From positions 186,001 through 250,000 of the forward strand of contig NZ_JAHUXH010000007.1 of assembly GCF_019219825.1 (NCBI RefSeq): DNA of 64,000 bases, in the 5' to 3' direction. This DNA comes from Streptomyces sp. TRM70350 (GTDB lineage Bacteria; Actinomycetota; Actinomycetes; Streptomycetales; Streptomycetaceae). Below are positions 49,825-61,289 of this stretch, piece after piece. Position 1 is the first letter of the stretch; each line of letters opens with the position of its first letter. A program made the position numbers and the translations under genes. Below the pieces are notes generated by a model that saw only the letters and a list, made by a program, of their open reading frames with translations, ran no database searches and was not told where the DNA came from.

Positions 49825-50045
49825 CTGCACGCGCGCGTGAGTGCGTGCGTGCCCGTGCAGTGTACCCAGGTCCCGGCCCCACCCTGTCGAAAATTTCCGC
49901 GAAGTTCACAGCGGGCGGAGTACTGACAGAACAGGTGAACGCGGGGTACCGTCCTGACCCAGTTCACACGTGTGGACTAAACCAACCACCTTCCTACAAC
50001 GGATCGTCCGGCACGTTCCTGCCGGTAGAAGGGGGCCCATTCACC

Positions 50046-51134
<1,089 letters not shown>

Positions 51135-51182
51135 GGGTCGACTGACGAAACACCCAACCCGGGTAATTCACCCAGGTTGACG

Positions 51183-51218
51183 AAAAGGGCCCCGCAGCCT
51201 GGCCGCGGGGCCCTTTTT
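51183..51218 (+). terminator. msiK terminator
   Basis: GGGCCCCGC (51187-51195) pairs with GCGGGGCCC (51205-51213), flanked by AAAA and TTTTT, a classic rho-independent terminator. Confidence 0.95.
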
Positions 51219-51357
51219 CCTGTCGACAAATACCCCGGCGCACTGGGCCATTTCGAGCAACGTGCGTCAACCCCGTACCCAGAAAAGCCCGCCACTTCAT
51301 CACCCGAACCGGTGACCAAATGTCGCCAAATCATTACCGGGCGCTACCCTCACTCGC

Positions 51358-51816
51358 GTGAAGCACTCCACCACCTCACAGACGCGACGCGGCCAGGGCC
51401 CCGCCCGCCGGATCGGCCGCTCCCTCGCCCTCGTTCTGCCCGTCGTCCTGGTGCTCTCCGGGACTCTCGCGGTCACGCGGGTCAACTGGTCGGGAAACCC
51501 CGAGAGCTCGGTGCTCACCGCAGCGGACGTCTCGTCATCCGGCACCAGCGCCCGCACCGCGCACCGCGCACCGCACGAGGTGCTGCTCGACCAGCTCCTG
51601 ACCGAGCTCCAGAAAAACGACCCGGGCACCGCCCTGACCCACCTCCAGCAGGCCGTGGACGAGCGCCCCACCCTGCTGGCCCGCCACTGCACCTCCATCG
51701 CCCGCGCCCTGGGCCGCGCGGCGGTCCGCATCTACGGCCCGACCCGCGCCCAATCCTACGCCCGCCCCGTCTGCGACACCTCGTTCGCCTCGGGCGTCCT
51801 GGCAGCCCACGGCTGA
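51358..51816 (+). CDS. Hypothetical secreted or single-TM protein, 152 aa
   Basis: From GTG 51358 the product starts with basic KHSTTSQTRRGQGPARRIGR followed by hydrophobic SLALVLPVVLVLSGTLAV, a signal anchor or Sec signal. The remaining part has PHEVLLDQLLTELQKNDPGT and HLQQAVDERPTLLARHCTSI then RAQSYARPVCDTSFASGVLA. Two Cys in the mature part could form a disulfide. I do not recognise the family by name. Confidence 0.75.
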   Translation: MKHSTTSQTRRGQGPARRIGRSLALVLPVVLVLSGTLAVTRVNWSGNPESSVLTAADVSSSGTSARTAHRAPHEVLLDQLLTELQKNDPGTALTHLQQAVDERPTLLARHCTSIARALGRAAVRIYGPTRAQSYARPVCDTSFASGVLAAHG

Positions 51817-51834
51817 CCCCCGGGGACAGAAACC

Positions 51835-51948
51835 ACGCGTGAGCCCCGCCCCGGCCCCTGGGGCGTGTTCGATCCCGACAACGCAGCAAGGCGCCGTGCG
51901 ACGGGACTCTCAACACGCCCCAGCGGCCCCAGGCGGGGCTTCACGCGT
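51835..51948. repeat. Long inverted repeat between the 152-aa gene and the nucleotidyltransferase gene
   Basis: The left arm (51835-51869) has ACGCGTGAGCCCCGCC and TGGGGCGTGTT; the right arm (51912-51948) has AACACGCCCCA and GGCGGGGCTTCACGCGT. The arms pair over about 33 positions with a few mismatches around a 42-base loop. It could be a terminator, or a small mobile (MITE-like) element. Confidence 0.8.
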
Positions 51949-52067
51949 CGCCACGACACCGTCGGCACCTCACCCGCGCCGGGCTGCGCGACCCGCCTCT
52001 CAGCCACAAAGCCGGGCACTCACCGGCCCCCGGTACCACCGGGCCCGGCGCCGCGTACAGTGCCGCC

Positions 52068-52799
52068 ATGACCGATCCGAACGCCGCCTCACGCCCCGTC
52101 CAGGCCGTCATCCTGGCCGGAGGCCAGGGCTCCCGGCTGCGCCCCTACACCGACGACCGTCCCAAGCCGATGGTCGAGATCCCCGGCACGGGCACGCCGA
52201 TCATCGGCCACCAGCTCTCCTGGCTCGCCGAGGAGGGCGTCACCGACGTCGTGATCAGCTGCGGCCACCTCGCCGAGGTCCTGCAGGAGTGGCTGGACTC
52301 CGCCGACCTGCCGACGCGCGTCACCACCGTCGTCGAGAAGGAACCCCTCGGCCGAGGCGGCGGCCTGAAGTACGCCGCCGCCCACCTCCCCCACCCCGAC
52401 CGCGCCTGGTACGCCACCAACGGCGACATCTGGACCCGCTTCTCGCTGCGGGACATGGCCGACTTCCACACCGAGCGCGACGCCATAGCCACCCTCGCCC
52501 TCGCCCGCCCCCGCATCCCGTGGGGCGCCGTCCAGACCGACGGCTTCGGCCACATCACGGACTTCATCGAGGCCCCGCCGTCCACCTTCGAGATCAACGC
52601 GGGCGTCTACGTCTTCTCCCCCGGGTTCGCCGCGATGCTCCCCGAACGCGGCGACCACGAACGCACCACGTTCCCGCACCTGGCCCGCGAACACCGCCTG
52701 GCCGGCTTTCCGATCCCCCAGGGCGCGTACTGGCGCGCCATCGACACCGCGAAGGACCTCACGGAGGCCGCGAAGGAACTGGCCGCGCTGGGCCGTTGA
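52068..52799 (+). CDS. Sugar-phosphate nucleotidyltransferase
   Basis: The 243-residue product has the pyrophosphorylase signature AVILAGGQGSRLRPYTDDRP with KPMVEIPG, TTVVEKEPLGRGGGLKYAAA and ATNGDIWT, and the later EINAGVYVFSP. It should make an NDP-sugar (glucose- or mannose-1-phosphate type). It lacks the C-terminal left-handed helix of larger members. It ends before a strong bidirectional hairpin. Confidence 0.9.
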   Translation: MTDPNAASRPVQAVILAGGQGSRLRPYTDDRPKPMVEIPGTGTPIIGHQLSWLAEEGVTDVVISCGHLAEVLQEWLDSADLPTRVTTVVEKEPLGRGGGLKYAAAHLPHPDRAWYATNGDIWTRFSLRDMADFHTERDAIATLALARPRIPWGAVQTDGFGHITDFIEAPPSTFEINAGVYVFSPGFAAMLPERGDHERTTFPHLAREHRLAGFPIPQGAYWRAIDTAKDLTEAAKELAALGR

Positions 52800-52816
52800 G
52801 CGCCCCCGGCACACGC

Positions 52817-52872
52817 CGGTACGACGACGGGGCCCCGCATCTCACCCGGGCGGGACCCCGTCGTCGTACCGG
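52817..52872. terminator. Bidirectional terminator
   Basis: CGGTACGACGACGGGG (52817-52832) pairs with CCCCGTCGTCGTACCG (52856-52871) between the convergent nucleotidyltransferase and DoxX genes; the stem is 16 bp with a 23-nt loop. Confidence 0.92.
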
Positions 52873-52883
52873 AAACGGCGCTC

Positions 52884-54581
52884 CTAGCCCAGCAGACCCC
52901 CGACCAGCCCGGGCTGCGAATCCCCGTCGCCGGATCCCGTGCCGCCCGTGGAGCCCGTACCGCCGCCCGTCGAGCTGCCTCCGCCGCCCCCGGACGTGGG
53001 ACCGGCGCTGGTGCTCGGGGCCTGTTCCACCGGCGACGACTGCTGCGGTGGCGCCTGCCCCGTCCCCTGCGTCTGGCTCGGCGAGCCGCCGGTGGCCGTG
53101 CCGGTGTCCTGGGTCGCACCCGGCGTGGTCGCGGCTCCCGCGGTGGGCGCGGCCGAGGTCTCGCCCTGCGTCGGCGAGGTCACCGTGGCCGACGGCGTGC
53201 TGCTCTCCCCGCGGTCCTCGCCGGGCTTCGACGGCAGCGGAGAGCCCGGGAGTTCGTTGCGCGGTGCCTCGCCGGGACCCGGGACGACCACCCGGTCGGA
53301 GTCCCGTACGGCACCGCCGAGCAGCGAGCCCACCAGCAGGGTGACCCCGGTGACGATCGCGGTGACGAGGGCGCCCCGGCGCAGTACGTACCGCCGCAGC
53401 TCCCAGATGTCGGAGCGCGGACCGAGGCGCCGCCAGGCGAGCCCGGCCAGCCGCCCGTCGATGGAGTAGACGGGCGCCCCGGCGATGATCAGCGGCGACC
53501 AGGCGGCGAGGTAGATGATGTCGGGGGCGTCGTACGCGGGGACGCTCTTCCAGCTGACAGTGACGAGCAGCGCGGCGGAGAGCAGCGCACCGCCCACCGC
53601 GGCGACCCGCTGCCAGCAGCCCAGGACCGTGAGCACGCCCACGATGACCTGCGCGAAGGCGATCACGAGCCCGGAGCCGACGGGGTGCTGGAGCGCGAAC
53701 TGGCGCAGTGGCTCGGCGACTTCCCAGGGATGCAGGGTGTTGAGCCACTTGACCATGGAGCCGCGTTCGCCGCCGTCGAAGTAGACGGGGTCGCAGAGCT
53801 TGCCCATGCCGGCGTAGATGGAGATGGCGCCGAGGAAGACGCGCAGCGGGAGCAGGACGACGCCGAGGTTCATCCGGCGCCCGGGGTAGTAGGCGTGCCG
53901 CGCGGGATCGTCGCTCTGCCGCCGGGAGCGTGGCCCGGTGCCCTCGTCCTCCGGGTCGGCGAGCTCCGCGTCGTCGGCGTAACCGTCGAACCGCTCCCCG
54001 GCGTAGGCGGGTCGGTCGTACGCGCCCTCGACGGTCCGCATCGACGGCAGCAGCCGGGTACCGGCGCCCTCGGGGGTGCGCTGGGCGCCGACGACGGGGG
54101 TCTCGACGGTCCGGTCGAGGTCGTCGTAGTCGCCGTAGCCGTCGTAGCGGCCGTAATCGGCGTCGACGTCGACGCGCGGGATGACCTGGGTGGCTCCGAC
54201 GTCGGCGGGCGGTTCCTCCGGGTGGCGGACGCCCGCACCGCGCACGGCCTGGAGCAGGCGGTGGGCGCCGGTGTCGTCGGGGGCGGACCGGCCGCTCCAC
54301 ACCACCGGGCGGCGGCGGGCCTCGCCGGACTGGGCGGCTGCGCCCGCCGTACCGACGACCGGCACGCGGGCGGTGTCCTCGGTGGCGCTCAAGTGCCGTG
54401 CGACCCGCGGCGACTGGGCGCGGCGCGAGGAGGCGCCCAACTGCACGCGGAAGCTGGCGTGATTGACGATGATCTGCGCCGGGTCGCTCGGCACCTTCAC
54501 CATGCTCAGCGCGGGAGCGTCGTCGAATCCCGACGAGCGGTCCCCCGTGGGTGTGCGGGGTGTTCTGGTGTCCACACTCAT
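52884..54581 (-). CDS. DoxX family membrane protein with long disordered tails
   Basis: The 565-residue protein has a disordered N-terminal third, four membrane segments in the middle (LGVVLLPLRVFLGAISIYAG, GLVIAFAQVIVGVLTVLGCW, VGGALLSAALLVTVSWKS, DIIYLAAWSPLIIAGAPVYS) typical of DoxX/thiosulfate:quinone oxidoreductase-like proteins, one further helix (LVTAIVTGVTLLVGSLLGGA) and a Ser/Thr/Pro/Gly-rich exported tail. The role is unknown. It is located upstream of no obvious partner; rlmB follows on the same strand after 119 bases. Confidence 0.85.
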   Translation of the reverse strand: MSVDTRTPRTPTGDRSSGFDDAPALSMVKVPSDPAQIIVNHASFRVQLGASSRRAQSPRVARHLSATEDTARVPVVGTAGAAAQSGEARRRPVVWSGRSAPDDTGAHRLLQAVRGAGVRHPEEPPADVGATQVIPRVDVDADYGRYDGYGDYDDLDRTVETPVVGAQRTPEGAGTRLLPSMRTVEGAYDRPAYAGERFDGYADDAELADPEDEGTGPRSRRQSDDPARHAYYPGRRMNLGVVLLPLRVFLGAISIYAGMGKLCDPVYFDGGERGSMVKWLNTLHPWEVAEPLRQFALQHPVGSGLVIAFAQVIVGVLTVLGCWQRVAAVGGALLSAALLVTVSWKSVPAYDAPDIIYLAAWSPLIIAGAPVYSIDGRLAGLAWRRLGPRSDIWELRRYVLRRGALVTAIVTGVTLLVGSLLGGAVRDSDRVVVPGPGEAPRNELPGSPLPSKPGEDRGESSTPSATVTSPTQGETSAAPTAGAATTPGATQDTGTATGGSPSQTQGTGQAPPQQSSPVEQAPSTSAGPTSGGGGGSSTGGGTGSTGGTGSGDGDSQPGLVGGLLG

Positions 54582-54700
54582 CTAACAGAGTGACGTGTGG
54601 TTAGGACACTGCTTTGACCCCGCCGGATCTGTCCGGACCGCGTCAAGCTTGCCCGGACGGCCCGGAATACCGCGAGTGGGTGACCGTGTCGAACGACCGT

Positions 54701-55639
54701 TCAGGCCCGCCGTCGTGCCGCCTCGTACAGCACGATCCCCGCCGCCACACCGGCGTTGAGCGACTCCGCCCCGCCCGGCATCGGAATGCGCACCCGGACG
54801 TCACAGGTCTCCCCGACCAGCCGCGAAAGACCCTTGCCCTCGCTGCCGACCACGACGACGACCGGCCCCTCCAGGGCCTGCAGCTCCCCGAGTTCGACCT
54901 CGCCGTCGGCTGCGAGCCCGACCACGATGATCCCGGCCTTCTTGTACGCCTCCAGCGCGCGCGTGAGGTTGGTGGCACGCGCGACCGGCGTGCGGGCGGC
55001 CGTACCGGCGGACGTCTTCCACGCACCGGCGGTCATCCCGGCCGCGCGCCGCTCGGGTACGACGACACCGTGACCGCCGAACGCGGACACGGACCGCACG
55101 ACCGCGCCGAGGTTGCGCGGGTCGGTCACCCCGTCCAGAGCGACGATCAGCGGGTCCTCGCCCTCCTCGGCGGCGGCGTCGGCGAGGTCCTCGGGGTGCG
55201 CGTACTCGTACGGCGGCACCTGGAGCACGAGCCCCTGGTGGTTCAGCCCGTTGGTCATCCGGTCGAGCTCGGGGCGCGGCGCCTCCATGAGGTTGATGCC
55301 GCCACGCTCGGCGGCGAGCTGGAGCGCCTCGCGGACCCGCTCGTCGTTGTCGATGAACTGCTGGACGTACAGCGTGGACGCGGGCACGCCCTCGCGCAGC
55401 GCCTCGACGACCGGGTTGCGCCCGACGACCAGCTCGGACGTCCCCTTGCCGCCCCGGCGCTGGGGGGCACGGCCCTGGGCACGCCGCGTCTTGGCGGCGG
55501 CGGCACGCTGCTTGGCGTGGCCCTTGCGCATCTCGGCGGGGGGCGTCGGCCCCTTGCCCTCAAGGGACCGGCGCCGCTTGCCGCCGCTGCCGACCTGCGC
55601 GCCCTTCTTGCCGGACATGCGGCGGTTGTTCGCGGCCAT
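54701..55639 (-). CDS. rlmB: 23S rRNA (guanosine-2'-O)-methyltransferase RlmB
   Basis: The 312-residue SpoU-class enzyme has a basic N-terminus, then [20 protein letters not shown] (substrate-binding domain), [20 protein letters not shown], and the knot motifs [20 protein letters not shown] and [20 protein letters not shown]. It methylates a conserved guanosine of 23S rRNA. It follows cysS on the same strand after 89 bases, an arrangement conserved in actinobacteria. Confidence 0.93.
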   Translation of the reverse strand: MAANNRRMSGKKGAQVGSGGKRRRSLEGKGPTPPAEMRKGHAKQRAAAAKTRRAQGRAPQRRGGKGTSELVVGRNPVVEALREGVPASTLYVQQFIDNDERVREALQLAAERGGINLMEAPRPELDRMTNGLNHQGLVLQVPPYEYAHPEDLADAAAEEGEDPLIVALDGVTDPRNLGAVVRSVSAFGGHGVVVPERRAAGMTAGAWKTSAGTAARTPVARATNLTRALEAYKKAGIIVVGLAADGEVELGELQALEGPVVVVVGSEGKGLSRLVGETCDVRVRIPMPGGAESLNAGVAAGIVLYEAARRRA

Positions 55640-55728
55640 GACCTACCTGTCTGTGGGAGTACGTACGTCTATGAAGTGTGCCGCCCGGATCTGCGGGCGG
55701 CACATCGGTGTGCTGTCGCCTCAGCCGC

Positions 55729-57129
<1,401 letters not shown>

Positions 57130-57216
57130 CACTCCAGGGTAGTGGGCCGCGGGCGATGCCTCGTGCCCCTTGTGGACAAGCTGCGCCTGTTGCGTGTCGT
57201 CACCTTCGCGCCGCCG

Positions 57217-57708
57217 TCAGCCGGCGCGCACCACCAGCGCCGTCGCCACCGCCATCAGGCCTTCCTCGCGGCCCGGGAAGCCGAGCCCGTCCGTGGTGGC
57301 GCCGGAGACGGAGACCGGGGCCCCGGCCGCCTCGGACAGGATCTTCTGGGCCTCGTCCCGGCGCTTGCCGATCTTCGGGCGGGGTCCGACGACCTGCACC
57401 GCGATGTTGCCGATCCGGAAGCCCGCCTCGCGCACGATGCGCGCGGCCTCGGTGAGCAGCGCCACGCCCGACGCGCCGGACCACTCCGGCCGCCCGGTGC
57501 CGAAGTGCTGTCCCAGGTCACCCAGCCCGGCGGCGGAGAACAGCGCGTTGCACGCGGCGTGCGCCACGACGTCCGCGTCGGAGTGCCCGGCCAGGCCCGG
57601 TCCCTCGCCCTCCCACTTCAGGCCGGCGCACCACAGCTCGCGGCCCTCGGCGAAGGCGTGGATGTCGGTGCCGATGCCGACCTGCGGAAGCGGTGTCTCA
57701 GAAGCCAT
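57217..57708 (-). CDS. ispF: 2-C-methyl-D-erythritol 2,4-cyclodiphosphate synthase
   Basis: The 163-residue product has [10 protein letters not shown] (Asp and His zinc ligands), [20 protein letters not shown] with the second ligand set, [11 protein letters not shown], and [17 protein letters not shown] at the C-terminus. It performs the fifth step of the MEP isoprenoid pathway. It overlaps ispD by 11 bases, which indicates coupled translation. Confidence 0.96.
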   Translation of the reverse strand: MASETPLPQVGIGTDIHAFAEGRELWCAGLKWEGEGPGLAGHSDADVVAHAACNALFSAAGLGDLGQHFGTGRPEWSGASGVALLTEAARIVREAGFRIGNIAVQVVGPRPKIGKRRDEAQKILSEAAGAPVSVSGATTDGLGFPGREEGLMAVATALVVRAG

Positions 57709-58450
57709 CGTTCAGCCTCCTGCGGGCGAGGACGGCCTCGGCGAGCACCAGGTCCAGCGGCCGGGTGACCTTGAAGGCCTCCTCGTGCCCGGGCACGACG
57801 ACCACCGTGAGACCGAGCTGCTCGACCATGCCGGCGTCGTCGGTGACGTTGCCGGTGACGGTCTCGTGCGCGCGTACGAGGGTCGCGCGGTCGAAACCCT
57901 GCGGGGTCTGCACGGCGCGCAGCCGCGCCCGCTCCGGCGTGGCCAGCACGGGCTCCGGCTCGCCCGGCGTGCGCGCGGGCTCGACCTCCTTGACGGTGTC
58001 CGCCAGCGGCAGCGCCGGCACCACGGCGGGCGCGCCCTCGCGGACCGCGCCGATCACCGCGTCCACGGTGTCGACGGGGACGAGCGGCCGGGCGGCGTCG
58101 TGCACCAGCACGATGTCGTAGCCGGGGGGGAGCGCGTCGAGGCCGAGCTTGACCGACTCCTGCCTCGACCTGCCGCCGGGGACGACCAGGAAGTCGGTGC
58201 GCTCGGGCAGGGCGTGTGTGTCGAGCAGGGACTTGACCTCGGCGGTTCCGTCGGGCGGGGCGACGACGACCACGAGGGAGACGGCACGGGATGCGGCCAG
58301 CGCGCGTACGGCGTGGATCAGCATGGGCGTGCCGTTCAGCGCGCGGAGCGCCTTGGGGGCGCCCGGTCCGAGGCGTACGCCCCGGCCGGCGGCCGGGATG
58401 ACCGCGGCGGTACGGACTCCTGCGGGCGAAGGGCGCGAAACGTCAGACAT
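57698..58450 (-). CDS. ispD: 2-C-methyl-D-erythritol 4-phosphate cytidylyltransferase
   Basis: The 250-residue product has [20 protein letters not shown] as the CTP-binding loop, [38 protein letters not shown] and [15 protein letters not shown]. It makes CDP-methylerythritol, the third step of the MEP pathway. AGGAACCG precedes the ATG at 58450. carD lies 313 bases upstream on the same strand, as in other actinobacteria. Confidence 0.95.
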   Translation of the reverse strand: MSDVSRPSPAGVRTAAVIPAAGRGVRLGPGAPKALRALNGTPMLIHAVRALAASRAVSLVVVVAPPDGTAEVKSLLDTHALPERTDFLVVPGGRSRQESVKLGLDALPPGYDIVLVHDAARPLVPVDTVDAVIGAVREGAPAVVPALPLADTVKEVEPARTPGEPEPVLATPERARLRAVQTPQGFDRATLVRAHETVTGNVTDDAGMVEQLGLTVVVVPGHEEAFKVTRPLDLVLAEAVLARRRLNDGF

Positions 58451-58763
58451 CGGTTCCTGTCAGGTTTGTGTGCTCGGCCTACGTGGGTATGGCCTCAGCG
58501 TGCAAGCGTGCGGGCGCGCACCGCTTTCGACCGGACCCTTCCGTGACCCTGGTCGAGCCGGCCGCCCGGGCACGGCACGCACAGTACCGGGGGGATTTCC
58601 TCGGCGTACGACGGACGTATGGGCGGCCATCCGATGGGACGCGGATGGCTGACATACGACCATGCACGTTCGGGTACGAACATGCCGCAGCGCCCGGCGA
58701 CTGGTATCTGTCATCGGGCACCACGGCATTTCGATGTGCTGAGCGGAGCGGGCCTGCCTCGCG
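58451..58763 (-). other. carD-ispD spacer
   Basis: No gene is visible in these 313 bases. They hold the RBS of ispD and probably its promoter. The minus strand has a TTCGTACCCGAA palindrome near 58670-58682 and several CGTATG/CATACG half-sites. No strong terminator follows carD, so read-through into ispD is possible. Confidence 0.45.
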
Positions 58764-59246
58764 TCAGGAGGCGAGCACCTCGTCGAGCAGAGCCTCGGCC
58801 TTGTCCTCGTTCGTGTTCTCCGCGAGGGCGAGTTCGCTCACCAGGATCTGGCGGGCCTTGGCGAGCATGCGCTTCTCACCGGCGGAGAGTCCACGCTCAC
58901 GCTCGCGACGCCACAGGTCACGCACGACTTCCGCGACCTTGATGACATCGCCGGAGGCGAGCTTCTCCAGGTTTGCCTTGTAACGACGCGACCAGTTCGT
59001 GGGCTCCTCGGCGTACGGCGCGCGCAGCACCTCGAAGACCCGGTCCAGCCCGTCCTGACCGACCACATCACGCACGCCGACGAACTCCGCATTGTCCGCT
59101 GGCACACGTACCGTCAGGTCACCCTGGGCGACCTTCAGCACCAAGTAGGTCTTGTCCACGCCTTTGATCTGGCGAGTTTCGATGGCCTCGATCAGCGCGG
59201 CCCCGTGATGGGGATAGACCACGGTGTCGCCAACCTTGAACGTCAT
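58764..59246 (-). CDS. carD: CarD-family RNA polymerase-binding regulator
   Basis: The 160-residue product begins [20 protein letters not shown] with the RNAP-interaction Tudor-like domain, then [20 protein letters not shown] containing the conserved Trp that wedges into the open-complex bubble, and a helical DNA-binding C-terminus. CarD stabilises RNAP-promoter open complexes, especially at rRNA promoters. AAGGGG lies upstream of the ATG. Confidence 0.96.
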   Translation of the reverse strand: MTFKVGDTVVYPHHGAALIEAIETRQIKGVDKTYLVLKVAQGDLTVRVPADNAEFVGVRDVVGQDGLDRVFEVLRAPYAEEPTNWSRRYKANLEKLASGDVIKVAEVVRDLWRRERERGLSAGEKRMLAKARQILVSELALAENTNEDKAEALLDEVLAS

Positions 59247-59830
59247 GTGACAGGTACCCCTTCCGTGGCTATCCAGGGTAACACGGAAACGGCGGGTTCT
59301 GAATGGCGTTTTCGCAGGTCAGGGCATATCTCGGGGCTTGACAACAGCAACAGGAACGTGCTTCGCCCAACCCTCGGAACAAGGTATTCGCAGGTCGGAG
59401 CGGCTCTTCGGGCCGAGTGAAACGTGCACGTTACGCACATCCGGCGACCCCGCCAGACGGCCGAACGTCCCTAAATGTCCGGTTCCAAACGCTCGACTTC
59501 CGCTACTCCGTTCGGCGCCTGGCGGCCGGTACGAGACGTTTCCGGAATTGATCACGTCACCCCGGGGCCGACACACCGTGATCAATTTCCGGGTCGCCCG
59601 CGCATTCCTTCACCTAAATTTCGCGAAGGCTTATGTGAATGCCGTACGAGCGCCGGACGCGCCGAACAGGGAGGCCCTGTGTACCCCCCGCTGAGGGAAG
59701 CCGGGCGGGCGCGGGGGAGGGTCGGGTGCGGCCGTCCGGGAACGGCTCGGTAACCTAAGGCCCGCTGACAGCCACTTAGGGCGGCTTTACCAGGACAGCC
59801 GCCCCTGCGTTCCAAGGAGTTGCCGCCGCC
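59247..59830. other. Divergent intergenic region carD / lipoprotein
   Basis: This 584-base stretch lacks a convincing gene. It holds the two divergent promoters, an inverted repeat at 59543-59593, and just before the lipoprotein gene the RBS AAGGAG. A TTGACA at 59338-59343 could be a -35 hexamer for a plus-strand transcript. The composition is less GC-rich than the coding DNA around it. Confidence 0.5.
59543..59593. repeat. Inverted repeat with GATCA core
   Basis: CCGGAATTGATCACG (59543-59557) pairs with CGTGATCAATTTCCGG (59578-59593) with a one-base bulge around a 20-base loop. It may be a terminator for a transcript from either side or a regulator site. Confidence 0.75.
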
Positions 59831-60514
59831 GTGAGCAGCAGCCTTCGACGCGGCGCCCTCGCCGCCACCGCCATCGCTTTCTCGATCGCCTCGCTCGCCG
59901 CCTGCGGCGCCGGCAACAACGCGCAGACGCTGCAGATCAGGCCGGACAACGCGGCCACCAGCGTCGGCGACATCAAGATCCAGAACGCGGTGGTCATCAC
60001 CCAGGCCGACCCGCAGGCGACCGGCCCGGCCGTCGTCTCCGCCACCGTCTTCAACTCCAGTGACCGTCCCCAGACGCTTGAGTCGATCAAGCTCGACGGC
60101 GCCCAGCAGGTCCAGCTCTCCCCCGCGTCGGGCAAGGGCGAGCTGACCGTCCCGGCCGGCGGCTCGGTCGTCATCGGCGGTGAGGGGAACGCGTCGGCGG
60201 TCCTGCAGAACGCCGAGTCCCTCACCGACGGCGACGCCCACAAGGTCACCTTCTCCTTCAGCGAGACCGGCGACGTGAGCCTGCGGGCGTTCATCGTCCC
60301 GGCCGAGGGCTACTACGCCGCGTGGGGCCCGAGCGGCAGCCCGGCGGCGAGCCCTTCGCCGACCGGTGAGGCCGGCGAGACCGGTGAGGCGGGCGGCGAG
60401 CACGGCGAGGGCGGCGCGACGGGCGACGAGGCCGGGGCCGCCTCCGGCACGCCGACCGACCCGGCGTCCGCGTCGGCCACGGAGTCGGCGGCGGGCGACA
60501 CTGCCGGGCACTGA
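59831..60514 (+). CDS. Lipoprotein with beta-sandwich domain and acidic tail
   Basis: The 227-residue product has signal SSSLRRGALAATAIAFSIAS with lipobox LAAC (Cys25). The mature part reads IKIQNAVVITQADPQATGPA, VVSATVFNSSDRPQTLESIK and VPAGGSVVIGGEGN, resembling the DUF461/PCuAC-like copper-chaperone fold but without its Met/His ligands that I can see. The last 70 residues are Gly/Glu/Ala/Thr-rich. The GTG at 59831 follows AAGGAG. It converges on phoP with a shared terminator. Confidence 0.75.
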   Translation: MSSSLRRGALAATAIAFSIASLAACGAGNNAQTLQIRPDNAATSVGDIKIQNAVVITQADPQATGPAVVSATVFNSSDRPQTLESIKLDGAQQVQLSPASGKGELTVPAGGSVVIGGEGNASAVLQNAESLTDGDAHKVTFSFSETGDVSLRAFIVPAEGYYAAWGPSGSPAASPSPTGEAGETGEAGGEHGEGGATGDEAGAASGTPTDPASASATESAAGDTAGH

Positions 60515-60551
60515 GCGTCGTACGAAAGTCCGCGGACAAGGCCGTAACAAA

Positions 60552-60586
60552 GAAGGGCGGGACCTCGCCAGGAGGTCCCGCCCTTC
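60552..60586. terminator. Bidirectional terminator, lipoprotein / phoP
   Basis: GAAGGGCGGGACCTC (60552-60566) pairs perfectly with GAGGTCCCGCCCTTC (60572-60586) around a 5-nt loop. Confidence 0.95.
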
Positions 60587-60608
60587 AGTGCTTGCTCGGG
60601 GTCGCGGT

Positions 60609-61289
60609 TTACGGCTCGAACTTGTAGCCCAGACCCCGCACCGTCACCAGATACCGCGGCGCGCCCGGGTCCGGCTCGATCTTGGCGCGCAGGCGCTTGA
60701 CGTGGACGTCGAGGGTCTTGGTGTCACCGACGTAGTCGGCGCCCCAGACGCGGTCGATGAGCTGCATGCGGGTCAGGACGCGGCCGGCGTTGCGCAGCAG
60801 CATCTCCAGCAGGTCGAACTCCTTCAGGGGGAGGTCGACCTTGGAACCGCCGACGGTGACCACGTGGCGGTCGACGTCCATCCGGACCGGGCCGGCCTCC
60901 AGGGCCGCCGGGGCCACCTCCTCCGGCTCGCCGCGGCGGCGCAGGACGGCCCGGATACGGGCGACCAGCTCGCGCGAGGAGAACGGCTTGGTGACGTAGT
61001 CGTCGGCTCCTATTTCCAGCCCGACGACCTTGTCGATCTCGCTGTCCTTGGCGGTCACCATGATGACGGGGACGTTGGAGCGGCCGCGCAGCTGGCGGCA
61101 GACCTCGGTGCCCGGCAGCCCGGGCAGCATCAGGTCGAGGAGGACGAGGTCGGCGCCGTTGCGCTCGAACTCGTCGAGTCCGTCGGGCCCGGTGGTCGCG
61201 ACGGCGACCTCGAAGCCCTCCTTGCGGAGCATGTACGACAGGGCGTCGGAGAAGGACTCCTCGTCCTCGACGACGAGCACACGGGTCAC
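60609..61289 (-). CDS. phoP: Phosphate-response regulator PhoP
   Basis: The 226-residue OmpR-type regulator has acidic residues in VVEDEESF, phosphorylation Asp52 in LVLLDLMLPG, Lys101 in YVTKPFSS, and a C-terminal winged helix (LPLKEFDLLEMLLRNAGRVL, VHVKRLRAKIEPD). It binds PHO boxes under phosphate limitation. The GTG at 61289 overlaps the phoR stop by four bases and has GGAGG upstream, so the pair is translationally coupled. Confidence 0.95.
   Translation of the reverse strand: MTRVLVVEDEESFSDALSYMLRKEGFEVAVATTGPDGLDEFERNGADLVLLDLMLPGLPGTEVCRQLRGRSNVPVIMVTAKDSEIDKVVGLEIGADDYVTKPFSSRELVARIRAVLRRRGEPEEVAPAALEAGPVRMDVDRHVVTVGGSKVDLPLKEFDLLEMLLRNAGRVLTRMQLIDRVWGADYVGDTKTLDVHVKRLRAKIEPDPGAPRYLVTVRGLGYKFEP

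Noticed and set aside
49825..49870. Alternating CG/TG run as a functional Z-DNA element
   Set aside because: GCGCGCGTGAGTGCGTGCGTG is short and could arise by chance in DNA of this composition.
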